This document shows positions 18,382-26,932 of a stretch of 64,000 bases of DNA, piece by piece. The notes below the pieces were generated by a model, which was not told the origin of the DNA, ran no database searches, and was given only the letters and a program-made list of their open reading frames with translations. Within the stretch, counting starts at the first letter, position 1. Every line of letters starts with the position of its first letter. Where the stretch lies: NCBI RefSeq assembly GCF_002909235.1, contig NZ_PHQQ01000017.1, positions 1 through 64,000 of the forward strand. Reading direction: 5' to 3'. The position numbers and the translations under genes are program-made. This DNA comes from Arenibacter catalasegens. GTDB lineage: Bacteria; Bacteroidota; Bacteroidia; Flavobacteriales; Flavobacteriaceae.

Positions 18382-18806
18382 TGGATAGCTCTCATAAAAG
18401 GCATATTGCCAAAACCATCACCTGGCGACTAGTGGGTACCGTGGACACCATTGTACTTTCATGGGCAATCACAGGTAACCCATTTACAGGGCTAAAAATT
18501 GGGATGCTAGAAATGTTCACGAAATTAATACTTTACTATCTCCATGAGAGGTTCTGGTTTAAATTTTATGTTGAAGAAAGCAAAACACGACACTTAATAA
18601 AAACTATTTCTTGGCGAATAATTGGTACTTTAGATACAATTACACTTTCATGGATAATTACAGGAAATGCACTCACAGGATTAAAGATTGGAGCAGCCGA
18701 AATAATTACAAAAATGATTTTATATTATTTACATGAACGTACATGGTATAAGATTAATTTTGGTTTGGATAAAACGAGAAGAGCTAAAAAATGGAAAAAA
18801 ACATAG
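18381..18806 (+). CDS. Tandem DUF2061 membrane protein
   Basis: 141 residues made of two DUF2061 units: residues about 4-57 (RHIAKTITWRLVGTVDTIVL ... LYYLHERFWFK) and about 66-122 (RHLIKTISWRIIGTLDTITL ... LYYLHERTWYK). Each has two short hydrophobic segments and a conserved W-R and Y-L-H-E-R. Bacterial DUF2061 proteins are usually single-unit and often sit beside sulfate-activation genes; function is not known. The gene overlaps cysQ by 1 bp and cysC by 16 bp, so translation is probably coupled. A role in sulfate supply or in anchoring the enzymes is a guess. Confidence 0.8.
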   Translation: MDSSHKRHIAKTITWRLVGTVDTIVLSWAITGNPFTGLKIGMLEMFTKLILYYLHERFWFKFYVEESKTRHLIKTISWRIIGTLDTITLSWIITGNALTGLKIGAAEIITKMILYYLHERTWYKINFGLDKTRRAKKWKKT

Positions 18807-19381
18807 TACAACAAGAGTATAAAATAAGCCGTACTCTCAGAAGAAAAGCAAACGGACATAATTCCTTCTTGATATTTTTTACAGGGTTTTCTGGATCTGG
18901 AAAATCTACCATTGCTAATGCATTGGAACAAAAATTGCATCAGCTCAAAATAAAAACCTATGTTCTGGATGGAGATAATGTACGCAGCGGGATTAATCAG
19001 AATCTTACTTTTAGTAAAAAGGACCGATCAGAAAATATTAGACGGATAGGGGAAATCTCCAAATTGTTTGTGGACGCTGGGGTGGTAGTACTCGCTGCTT
19101 TTATTGCTCCTTATAAAGAAGATCGGGAGTTTATAAAGGCAATTATAGAAAAAGAAAATTATGTGGAGGTATTTGTGAATACGTCTTTGGAAGAATGTGA
19201 ATTACGTGATGTAAAAGGATTATATAAAAAGGCCAGAAAAGGGGAAATAAAAAATATGACAGGTATTTCCGCACCCTACGAAGCACCTCAAAACCCTGAT
19301 GTGGAAGTTTCAGAGCTGCACTCTGTTGAAGAATCCGTAGAGATTATATATGACAAAATTAAAAACAAATTAATACTCTGA
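18791..19381 (+). CDS. cysC: Adenylylsulfate kinase CysC
   Basis: 196 residues, the normal length. The P-loop is FTGFSGSGKSTIANAL (about 31-46), followed by DGDNVRSGINQNLTFSKKDR, the APS-kinase signature with its PAPS/APS contacts, and the lid region FVNTSLEECELRDVKGLYKKA. It phosphorylates adenylylsulfate to PAPS, the universal sulfate donor for sulfotransferases. It is stand-alone, not fused to CysN. The gene is tightly packed, overlapping the DUF2061 gene and ending just before cysD. Confidence 0.94.
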   Translation: MEKNIVQQEYKISRTLRRKANGHNSFLIFFTGFSGSGKSTIANALEQKLHQLKIKTYVLDGDNVRSGINQNLTFSKKDRSENIRRIGEISKLFVDAGVVVLAAFIAPYKEDREFIKAIIEKENYVEVFVNTSLEECELRDVKGLYKKARKGEIKNMTGISAPYEAPQNPDVEVSELHSVEESVEIIYDKIKNKLIL

Positions 19382-19382
19382 A

Positions 19383-20291
19383 ATGATGAATAAATACTTT
19401 TTAAACTATTTGGATGAATTGGAATCAGAGTCTATTTATGTACTGAGAGAGGTATGGGCCCAATTTCAAAATCCTGTAATCCTTTTCTCTGGCGGTAAAG
19501 ATTCCATTGTCTTAACACATTTAGCTAAAAAAGCTTTTTTTCCAAGTAAAATTCCATTTGCCTTAATGCATGTGGATACAGGTCATAATTTTCCTGAAAC
19601 CATTTCTTTTAGAGATGAGTTAGTTAAGGTTATGGGAGTAAGACTTATCGTTGGTTATGTGCAGGATTCCATTGACAAAGGTAGAATAGCAGAGGAAAAA
19701 GGTAAAAACGCCACAAGAAATGCCTTACAGATTACTACCCTATTGGATGCTATAGAAACAAATAAAATAGATTGTGCCATAGGTGGAGGCAGAAGAGATG
19801 AGGAAAAATCCAGGGCCAAGGAACGTTTCTTCTCACATCGGGATGAATTTGGGCAATGGGATCCAAAAAATCAACGTCCAGAACTTTGGAATTTATTCAA
19901 TGGAAAGCAATTCCAAGGTGAGCATTTCAGGGTCTTTCCTATAAGCAATTGGACAGAAATGGATATATGGAACTACATTAAGAGGGAAAGCATACAAATT
20001 CCATCTTTGTATTTTGCTCATGAAAGAGAAGTAGTTTGGCGTAATGATTCTTGGATACCGAATTCAGAATTTTTAATTCTTGACTCCAAGGAAGAAACTC
20101 ATGTAAAAAAGATTCGCTTTAGAACACTGGGAGACATAACTATAACTGGGGGGATAGAATCAGATGCTGATACCCTCGAAAAAATAGTTCAGGAAGTAGC
20201 GGCGATGAGAAATACGGAACGTGGCAATAGAAGTGATGACAAAAGGTCGGATACTGCCATGGAAGACCGAAAAAGACAAGGGTACTTTTAA
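19383..20291 (+). CDS. cysD: Sulfate adenylyltransferase subunit 2 CysD
   Basis: 302 residues, matching the family. The PP-loop ATP pyrophosphatase motif is visible as ILFSGGKDSIVLTHLAKKAF (about 32-51), with AIGGGRRDEEKSRAKERFFS and the C-terminal RSDDKRSDTAMEDRKRQGYF typical of CysD. With CysN it adenylates sulfate to APS. It starts one base after the cysC stop and is followed 20 bp later by cysN, so the three are co-transcribed. Confidence 0.95.
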   Translation: MMNKYFLNYLDELESESIYVLREVWAQFQNPVILFSGGKDSIVLTHLAKKAFFPSKIPFALMHVDTGHNFPETISFRDELVKVMGVRLIVGYVQDSIDKGRIAEEKGKNATRNALQITTLLDAIETNKIDCAIGGGRRDEEKSRAKERFFSHRDEFGQWDPKNQRPELWNLFNGKQFQGEHFRVFPISNWTEMDIWNYIKRESIQIPSLYFAHEREVVWRNDSWIPNSEFLILDSKEETHVKKIRFRTLGDITITGGIESDADTLEKIVQEVAAMRNTERGNRSDDKRSDTAMEDRKRQGYF

Positions 20292-20311
20292 CAAAATTTA
20301 ATTACTAAATA

Positions 20312-21568
20312 ATGAATATTAATAATAGTCAATTATTGCGATTCACTACTGCCGGTAGTGTCGATGACGGTAAAAGTACTCTGATTGGTAGGCTACTATA
20401 CGATTCCAAATCTATATTCGAGGATCAACTTGAAGCCATTACAACAACCAGTATTAATAAAGGTCATAATGGGGTTGATCTTGCTTTGTTTACAGATGGA
20501 TTAAAAGATGAAAGGGAACAAGGTATTACCATTGATGTTGCCTATAGGTACTTTACCACTCCTAAACGTAAGTTTATTATTGCGGATACTCCTGGGCATA
20601 TACAATACACGAGAAATATGGTTACCGGGGCCTCAACAGCCAACGTCGCAATTATTTTAATAGATGCTCGCCATGGTGTAATTGAACAGACTAAGAGGCA
20701 TGCATTTATTGCGTCCTTACTCCAGATTCCACATATTATAGTTTGTATAAATAAAATGGATCTAGTAGATTTTAAGGAAGAAGCATATGATGGCGTTGTA
20801 GCTCAATTTGAAGAGTTTTCATCGAAGCTGTTGGTCAAGGACATCAGATTTATCCCCATAAGTGCTCTATTGGGTGATAACGTAGTACATAGATCTGAAA
20901 ATATGCCATGGTACCAAGGTGGTCTACTTTTACACACTTTAGAAACAATTCATATAAGTAGTGATATTAATAAGGTAGATGCCAGATTCCCAGTGCAGAC
21001 AGTTCTACGTCCCCAAAGTGGTGAATATCTTGATTATAGAGGCTATGCTGGTCGAGTAGCTAGTGGGGTTTTTAGAATTGGAGATGAGATTACGGTAATG
21101 CCTTCCGGCTTTACTTCGAAAATAAAGACTATAGATACTATTGAAGGAGAATTAAAAAGGGCATTTGCACCCATGTCGGTCTCGATAACCCTTGAAGACG
21201 ATATCGATGTTAGTAGAGGAGATATGATCGTTAGATCCAATAACAAATCGGGGGCTTCCCAAGATATTGAAGTAATGTTATGTTGGCTAACCCATTTACC
21301 TGCGAAACCCACTTCAAAATATACAATAAGACATACTTCCAATGAGCAAAAAGCAATTATAAAGGAAATTATTTATAAAATTGATATAAACTCCCTTTCT
21401 CGTTTACCAAACGAAAAAGAATTAAAAATGAATGACATTTGTAAGGTCAAAATACGTACTACAAAACCACTATTGATTGATTCTTACCGTGAAAACCGGG
21501 TTACAGGTAGTATTATTTTAATAGATGATAATACTAACGAAACAGTAGCGGCAGGAATGATAGTGTAA
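20312..21568 (+). CDS. cysN: Sulfate adenylyltransferase subunit 1 (GTPase) CysN
   Basis: 418 residues. EF-Tu-like GTPase motifs: G1 GSVDDGKSTLIGRLLYDSK (about 16-34), the switch segment DEREQGITIDVAYRYF, G3 DTPGH and G4 NKMD. Beta-barrel domains follow. GTP hydrolysis drives APS formation by CysD. The protein stops after the barrel domains and has no fused APS kinase, consistent with the separate cysC. No CysH, CysI or CysJ gene is seen nearby, so APS/PAPS from this operon is not obviously meant for reduction. Confidence 0.94.
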   Translation: MNINNSQLLRFTTAGSVDDGKSTLIGRLLYDSKSIFEDQLEAITTTSINKGHNGVDLALFTDGLKDEREQGITIDVAYRYFTTPKRKFIIADTPGHIQYTRNMVTGASTANVAIILIDARHGVIEQTKRHAFIASLLQIPHIIVCINKMDLVDFKEEAYDGVVAQFEEFSSKLLVKDIRFIPISALLGDNVVHRSENMPWYQGGLLLHTLETIHISSDINKVDARFPVQTVLRPQSGEYLDYRGYAGRVASGVFRIGDEITVMPSGFTSKIKTIDTIEGELKRAFAPMSVSITLEDDIDVSRGDMIVRSNNKSGASQDIEVMLCWLTHLPAKPTSKYTIRHTSNEQKAIIKEIIYKIDINSLSRLPNEKELKMNDICKVKIRTTKPLLIDSYRENRVTGSIILIDDNTNETVAAGMIV

Positions 21569-21694
21569 CTTTAATTAGAACATTTATAAAAACAATTTAT
21601 TCTGAAATGAACATGTTTTTACTCATTAAACCGAAATAGTATTACCTATATCGATTAATAACAAATAATAAATAATAAATTCTTTAATTAAAGT

Positions 21695-23026
21695 ATGAAA
21701 AAATTAAGGTTAATTTTTATTTCAATAGCTGGACTACTATTTTTCTCCATTTTCCTGTCTTCAACAGTCCGTAATATCTATTTATCAAAGGATGGGGGCG
21801 TTAATAAATTTGGAATGTTTGCAGAGCCTATTAAAGTATTAGCCGAATTACCATCAATGGTAAAACAAGTTTTGGATCTCCCTGAATTTTTAATCAAAAA
21901 TGTAGAGGCTAAAGATGGTTTTACATATTTTGGCAATCATAATTTTGATCAATATCCCAAAATATTGATTTCTTATAAAGAAAAAGAATTTGGTCAAAAA
22001 TTTGACCTTTATGAATTGAGTACAGGAAAACTATTAAAACGTTGGGAACCGGACAATAAAAGCCTGTATGATCAAGCTTACAATCAAATGTATCCACGGA
22101 GGCCAAATAAGGGAAGTGACTTGTATTTTATGCACCCTTTCTTTGCTCAGGATAGTTCATTGATACTGAATTCCCAACTTACCAGTTTATTGGTTAAAAT
22201 TGATAAAAACAGTAATACCGTTTGGTTAAAAAACGACAGGAATTACCATCATACAATAGAAGAAGACCACGAAGGGTATATTTTCACCTCTACACAACCT
22301 TTTCTATCAGGGAAATATGACATATTACCAGAAGATTACGATACCTACAAAACAATTCTCTTAGACGATGAAATCACAAAAATAAACCCGAAAAATGGTG
22401 ATATAATTTATAGTAAATCAGTAATTGCAATATTACTAGAAAATGGATTTGAGGATTTACTGTTATCGAAAGGTCAATTTATAAGTGACCCCATTCATTT
22501 AAATGACATACAACCAGCACTTACAGATTCGGATCATTGGAAAAAAGGAGACCTTTTAATATCCTGTAGAAATCTTAGTACAATATTTATATACAGGCCC
22601 AGTACCTCTAAAATAATTTGGATAAAACATGGCCCTTGGTATAATCAACATGACGTAGATTTTCTGGATAATAACAAGATAGTCGTCTATGGAAATGATG
22701 TTATTCGTGAAGAAAGTACGATTGACCCTAAATTAACCTCTCAAAATCTTTTCTTCAGTGCCAAAAGAAAAAACAATGAAATTTACATTTATGACTTTGA
22801 AAAAGACACTATATTTATTCCATATAGTAGATTATTAAAAAATGAAATGGTAAATACCATTACCTCTGGAAGATGTGATGTCCTATCAAATGGTGACTTA
22901 TTTATAGAAGAAACAAATGATGGGAAAATAATAATAGGTGATAGTATCCATAAAAAAATTGAATTTGTAAAAAGACTCGATGACAATCATATTTCAAGTC
23001 TATTTTGGAGCAGAATAATTAATTAA
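21695..23026 (+). CDS. Arylsulfotransferase (ASST)-like membrane-anchored protein
   Basis: 443 residues. One N-terminal membrane helix (LIFISIAGLLFFSIFLSS, about 5-22) would anchor the rest in the periplasm. Features of the ASST beta-propeller family follow: YHHTIEEDHEGYIF (about 183-196), DPIHLNDIQPAL, GDLLISCRNLSTIFIYRPS with conserved Arg, and YNQHDVDFLDNNKIVVYGND. Known ASSTs move sulfate from phenyl sulfate esters to acceptors by a transiently sulfated histidine and do not use PAPS. In this operon it could move sulfate onto a glycan outside the cytoplasm; that is inference. A 126-bp gap separates it from cysN. Confidence 0.7.
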   Translation: MKKLRLIFISIAGLLFFSIFLSSTVRNIYLSKDGGVNKFGMFAEPIKVLAELPSMVKQVLDLPEFLIKNVEAKDGFTYFGNHNFDQYPKILISYKEKEFGQKFDLYELSTGKLLKRWEPDNKSLYDQAYNQMYPRRPNKGSDLYFMHPFFAQDSSLILNSQLTSLLVKIDKNSNTVWLKNDRNYHHTIEEDHEGYIFTSTQPFLSGKYDILPEDYDTYKTILLDDEITKINPKNGDIIYSKSVIAILLENGFEDLLLSKGQFISDPIHLNDIQPALTDSDHWKKGDLLISCRNLSTIFIYRPSTSKIIWIKHGPWYNQHDVDFLDNNKIVVYGNDVIREESTIDPKLTSQNLFFSAKRKNNEIYIYDFEKDTIFIPYSRLLKNEMVNTITSGRCDVLSNGDLFIEETNDGKIIIGDSIHKKIEFVKRLDDNHISSLFWSRIIN

Positions 23027-23037
23027 ATTTTACAACT

Positions 23038-23190
23038 ATGTTTTTATATCTAGGACCTGGCCTTGGAGGCGGAATAATTGCTGTTATTTCAGGTATTTTT
23101 TTGACTTTTTTCGCTTTTTTGGTAGCCATTTTTTGGTTGCCTATCAAACGATTCATTAATTTCATTAAGACCAAACTAAATAAAGGCTAA
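23038..23190 (+). CDS. Small glycine-rich single-helix membrane protein (50 aa)
   Basis: Starts 11 bp after the ASST-like stop and encodes 50 residues: MFLYLGPGLGGGIIAVISG, then a hydrophobic helix (FLTFFAFLVAIFWL), then a basic tail PIKRFINFIKTKLNKG. The compact hydrophobic design and tight spacing argue for a real gene. The next gene starts (TTG) one base after its stop. I cannot name its function; small membrane proteins with a similar Y-x-GPG start occur in polysaccharide loci, so a role as an accessory to the ASST-like protein or sulfotransferase is a guess. Confidence 0.65.
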   Translation: MFLYLGPGLGGGIIAVISGIFLTFFAFLVAIFWLPIKRFINFIKTKLNKG

Positions 23191-23191
23191 T

Positions 23192-23587
23192 TTGATTTAT
23201 TTCCTTATTTTCATTATAACAATACTCTCTTGCGCCATCTTCGATAATCTTGGGATAATGACACTTGTGAAAAACTTGACCAACTCTTATAAATTCCAGT
23301 TAAAAGCTTTACAGGATAAAACCAAAACCGATGAAGAGAAACAAAAGGAATTATTACATCAGATTTCAAAACAAATCATTTATCTATTAAAGCTCATTGG
23401 AAGTATTATTTTATTTATCAGCCCATTTATTTCCATATTCGTTATAGATGAACTATTTAATTCTACACACTCAGAAACACTATATAGCCTGGGTGGAACT
23501 TTAGTTTCTTTGATTGCAGTAGTGCTCTATATCATTATAAAAAAACAATATGTCAAGTTACTCAAAAAGCGAAAAAATACTACATAA
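23192..23587 (+). CDS. Small integral membrane protein, unknown function
   Basis: 131 residues from a TTG start placed one base after the preceding stop; the next ATG (residue 23) would remove the first membrane helix. Three hydrophobic stretches: about 2-18 (IYFLIFIITILSC), 68-90 (KLIGSIILFISPFISIFVI) and 101-118 (GGTLVSLIAVVLYIIIKK), with a charged cytoplasmic loop (QDKTKTDEEKQKELLHQ) between the first two. No family recognised. Its 3' end overlaps the sulfotransferase gene by 38 bp, so it is part of the sulfation operon. Confidence 0.6.
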   Translation: MIYFLIFIITILSCAIFDNLGIMTLVKNLTNSYKFQLKALQDKTKTDEEKQKELLHQISKQIIYLLKLIGSIILFISPFISIFVIDELFNSTHSETLYSLGGTLVSLIAVVLYIIIKKQYVKLLKKRKNTT

Positions 23588-24566
23588 ACTATATTTATCA
23601 AATTATTTTTTAGCAAAGTCATCCTTGGAATTGGAAGAAATTATTTATGGGCCTAAGTCTAAAAATATCCAAATCCAGGAATACGTATTTATAACTGGTT
23701 TGGCAAGATCGGGAACAACGGCCCTAATGAATAAAATATTTGGTTCCGATGAATATGCTTCCCTGCAATATTCCAATATGCCGATTTTGCTTTCCCCAAA
23801 TTTTTGGAATAAAAAACTTAAGATTGAGGCTCATGAGAGAGCCCACAAAGATGGTATAATCATAGATGGCAATTCACCTGAAGAATTTGATGAATATTTT
23901 TGGAAGGTATTCATGAAGGATTCTTATATAAAGGATGGACTATTACCTCATACAGTTAATGAAGAAATTGTAAACAAATATTTGACTTACATATCCTTGA
24001 TTTGTTTGTCAAAGCAAAAACAAAAATATATCTCAAAAAACAATAACAACATTTTAAGGCTGGATACCTTAAAAAAAATAAACAATAGTAAAATATTTAT
24101 TTTATTTAGGGAGCCCATTTCACATGCTTCATCCTTAATGAAGTTGCACCGTAGTTTTTCCGACAGCCAACTTGATGATCCATTTGTTCTGGATTATTTC
24201 AACTATTTGGGGCATCACGAATTTGGTCTTAATCATAAACCTTTTCTATTGACCTCGGATTTTATAGAAACAAGAACACAATATGATCTTGAAGATATAA
24301 ATTATTGGATTATTCTATGGATTAATTATTATGAATATGTACTAGATACTTTCGACGATTCTTTTATGCTCATTTCTTTTGAAGATCTGGTTAATGAACC
24401 TGACGGTGTTTTTGAATATGTGGGCAAAAATCTCCAAGTCAAGCCCTTACCCAGTAGCATCAAAAAACATAAACCAATGGTCTATCAGTCCGTTGAATGT
24501 AATCCTGAAGTACAAAATCGAGCTAAACAGGTCTACAATAAACTAAACGCTTTAAAAAAGTATTAA
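23550..24566 (+). CDS. PAPS-dependent sulfotransferase family protein
   Basis: 338 residues. The PAPS 5'-phosphosulfate loop is YVFITGLARSGTTALMNKIF (about 47-66). The 3'-phosphate-binding region is recognisable as KIFILFREPISHASSLMKLH (about 189-208), with Arg and Ser in the expected places. Such enzymes move sulfate from PAPS to hydroxyl or amino groups of sugars. With PAPS synthesis (cysD, cysN, cysC) and PAP removal (cysQ) in the same operon, a polysaccharide or a lipid-linked repeat unit is the likely acceptor; this is inferred from context. Confidence 0.85.
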   Translation: MSSYSKSEKILHKLYLSNYFLAKSSLELEEIIYGPKSKNIQIQEYVFITGLARSGTTALMNKIFGSDEYASLQYSNMPILLSPNFWNKKLKIEAHERAHKDGIIIDGNSPEEFDEYFWKVFMKDSYIKDGLLPHTVNEEIVNKYLTYISLICLSKQKQKYISKNNNNILRLDTLKKINNSKIFILFREPISHASSLMKLHRSFSDSQLDDPFVLDYFNYLGHHEFGLNHKPFLLTSDFIETRTQYDLEDINYWIILWINYYEYVLDTFDDSFMLISFEDLVNEPDGVFEYVGKNLQVKPLPSSIKKHKPMVYQSVECNPEVQNRAKQVYNKLNALKKY

Positions 24567-24683
24567 ACACTTATTTCAATCTAAAAAATGTTTTTTTAGA
24601 CACAATATTTGTGTTTCAGTTTAAGTTTAGATTTTTGCATTATTTTTGAACAATTATTAATCAGAAGGAAAGCCATTAAATTT

Positions 24684-25715
24684 ATGAAAATATTAGTTAC
24701 AGGGGCAGCCGGTTTTATTGGGTTTTATGTGTCCAAAGTATTAATAGACCAAGGTCATACTGTGGTTGGACTGGACAATATCAATGACTATTACGATGTT
24801 AATCTAAAATACGCCCGCTTAAGGGAACTTGGCATTACTAAGGAAAATTCCGAAAAATTCAACCAACTTAGTATTAGCGAAACAAGCCCAAATACCTTTA
24901 AATTTATACGCTTAAATCTAGAAGACCGAGAGGCCCTACCCAAACTATTCCAAGAGCAAGATTTTGAGGTAGTATGTAATCTTGCCGCCCAGGCCGGAGT
25001 ACGTTATAGTCTAGAAAATCCCGAAGCCTATATTGATAGTAATGTGGTCGGCTTTCTTAATATCTTGGAATGTTGTAGAAATTACAATATTAAACATCTA
25101 GTATATGCCAGCAGCTCCAGTGTATATGGCCTCAACAAAAAGGTGCCCTTCGAAACCAAAGATAATGTAGACCATCCCATAAGCCTTTATGCTGCAACTA
25201 AAAAAAGTAATGAACTCATGGCCCATACCTACAGTCATTTGTACGGTTTTGCGACTACTGGATTACGCTTTTTTACGGTCTATGGTCCTTGGGGAAGGCC
25301 GGACATGGCTATGTTCCTATTTACAGACGCCATGGTTCAAGGCAAACCTATAAAAGTCTTCAACAATGGAAAAATGGAACGAGATTTTACTTATATAGAT
25401 GATATTACCGAAGGCGTAGTCCGCATATTAGAAAAAGATGTAAAACCTCGAATTGACAAGGGGGAAAAGTACAAAATTTACAATATCGGAAACAACAATT
25501 CGGTGAAGTTACTAGATTTTATTGAAGCAATAGAGAAAAAATTGGGTATCCAAGCCAAACGGAATCTTTTACCAATGCAGGCCGGGGATGTGGAAAAAAC
25601 ATGGGCAAATGTCGATGACCTCATAAAAGATTATAATTACAGGCCCAACACTCCTATTAAGGAAGGTGTTGGTCAATTTATCGATTGGTATAAAAAATTT
25701 TATAGTTATAACTAA
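24684..25715 (+). CDS. UDP-glucuronate 4-epimerase-like (GalAE/CapI-type) SDR
   Basis: 343 residues from the ATG at 24684; the longer frame beginning with TTG at 24609 adds 25 unrelated residues. NAD-binding motif VTGAAGFIGFYVSKVL (about 5-20), active-site YAATKKSNELMAHTYSHLYG with the Y-x-x-x-K pair, and LRFFTVYGPWGRPDMAMFLF, typical of UDP-GlcA epimerases. The expected reaction interconverts UDP-glucuronate and UDP-galacturonate. UDP-GlcA would come from the UDP-glucose dehydrogenase two genes downstream. Confidence 0.85.
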   Translation: MKILVTGAAGFIGFYVSKVLIDQGHTVVGLDNINDYYDVNLKYARLRELGITKENSEKFNQLSISETSPNTFKFIRLNLEDREALPKLFQEQDFEVVCNLAAQAGVRYSLENPEAYIDSNVVGFLNILECCRNYNIKHLVYASSSSVYGLNKKVPFETKDNVDHPISLYAATKKSNELMAHTYSHLYGFATTGLRFFTVYGPWGRPDMAMFLFTDAMVQGKPIKVFNNGKMERDFTYIDDITEGVVRILEKDVKPRIDKGEKYKIYNIGNNNSVKLLDFIEAIEKKLGIQAKRNLLPMQAGDVEKTWANVDDLIKDYNYRPNTPIKEGVGQFIDWYKKFYSYN

Positions 25716-25920
25716 ATTATCCTTATCGCAATCTATAAAAATTTAAAAGTAATCCAGTTAAAGCAGTAAAAGAACAATAAAAAAAAGAAAAGTAACAATA
25801 GCCTTTAAACCTTTAAAATTATGCAGTAATTTCATTTCATCGAGTTTATTGCGACTTAAAATACTATTGGCATCTATTTAAGTATCTTTTATTCATCTTT
25901 GCGGCTTAAAATAATTCAAA

Positions 25921-26919
25921 ATGCATTTTACTTCAATTGGCTTAAATTCTTCCTACCGTATACTAGTCACAGGAGGGGCCGGATTTATTGGTTCCAATCT
26001 ATGCGAAGCACTGTTAAATAATGGCAACAAGGTGACTTGCCTAGATAATTTTGCTACTGGTAAACGAGAAAATATTGCGCATTTAAAAGCAAATCCAAAT
26101 TTTGAGCTCATTGAAGGCGATATTCGAAATTTGACCGATTGCCAAAAGGCATGCAATGTGGCTGATTACATTCTGCACCAAGCCGCATTGGGATCGGTTC
26201 CAAGATCTATAAATGACCCGATTACCACCAACGAAGTAAACGTTTCCGGGTTTTTAAATATGTTGGTTGCTGCAAGGGATGCCAAGGTAAAACGTTTTAT
26301 TTATGCCGCCAGTTCCTCTACCTATGGTGATTCTGAAGCATTGCCTAAAGTGGAAGATGTAATTGGAAAACCGCTCTCCCCATATGCCATTACTAAATAT
26401 GTAAACGAACTGTATGCTGATATTTTTAGTAAAACTTATGGACTTGAGACCATTGGTCTGCGATATTTTAATGTTTTCGGAAGAAAACAGGACCCAAATG
26501 GCGCCTATGCTGCGGTAATCCCGAAATTTGTAATGCAGTTGATGAAATACGAATCCCCCGTTATAAATGGAGATGGTAGCTATTCTAGGGATTTCACATA
26601 TATAGACAATGTGATCCAAATGAATCTTAGGGCCATAAACAGTAATAATAAAGAGGCTGTAAATACCGTTTACAATGTAGCTTATGGGGAACGAACAGAT
26701 TTAAAAGAGCTAGTGTCTCTATTAAAAAAATATTTAAGTGTATTTGATTCCAAGATTGCCCAAGTAGAAATCAGCTTTGGACCCAACCGACAAGGTGATG
26801 TACCACATTCCCTTGCATCTATTCAAAAAGCGAAAAATTTGCTGGAATACGATCCAGAATACAATATTGAAACTGGGCTGCAAGAAGCCGTAACATGGTA
26901 TTGGAAAAATTTAAAATAA
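25921..26919 (+). CDS. UDP-HexNAc(A) 4-epimerase, WbpP/TviC-like SDR
   Basis: 332 residues. NAD motif [17 protein letters not shown] after the 14-residue N-terminal extension typical of this subfamily, Y-x-x-x-K as [15 protein letters not shown], and [20 protein letters not shown], diagnostic for WbpP/TviC-type epimerases acting on UDP-GlcNAc or its uronate. Together with the WbpO/TviB-like dehydrogenase downstream it should supply UDP-GalNAcA. A 205-bp AT-rich gap precedes it, so a second promoter may lie there. Confidence 0.88.
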   Translation: MHFTSIGLNSSYRILVTGGAGFIGSNLCEALLNNGNKVTCLDNFATGKRENIAHLKANPNFELIEGDIRNLTDCQKACNVADYILHQAALGSVPRSINDPITTNEVNVSGFLNMLVAARDAKVKRFIYAASSSTYGDSEALPKVEDVIGKPLSPYAITKYVNELYADIFSKTYGLETIGLRYFNVFGRKQDPNGAYAAVIPKFVMQLMKYESPVINGDGSYSRDFTYIDNVIQMNLRAINSNNKEAVNTVYNVAYGERTDLKELVSLLKKYLSVFDSKIAQVEISFGPNRQGDVPHSLASIQKAKNLLEYDPEYNIETGLQEAVTWYWKNLK

Positions 26920-26932
26920 AATATTATCTAAA

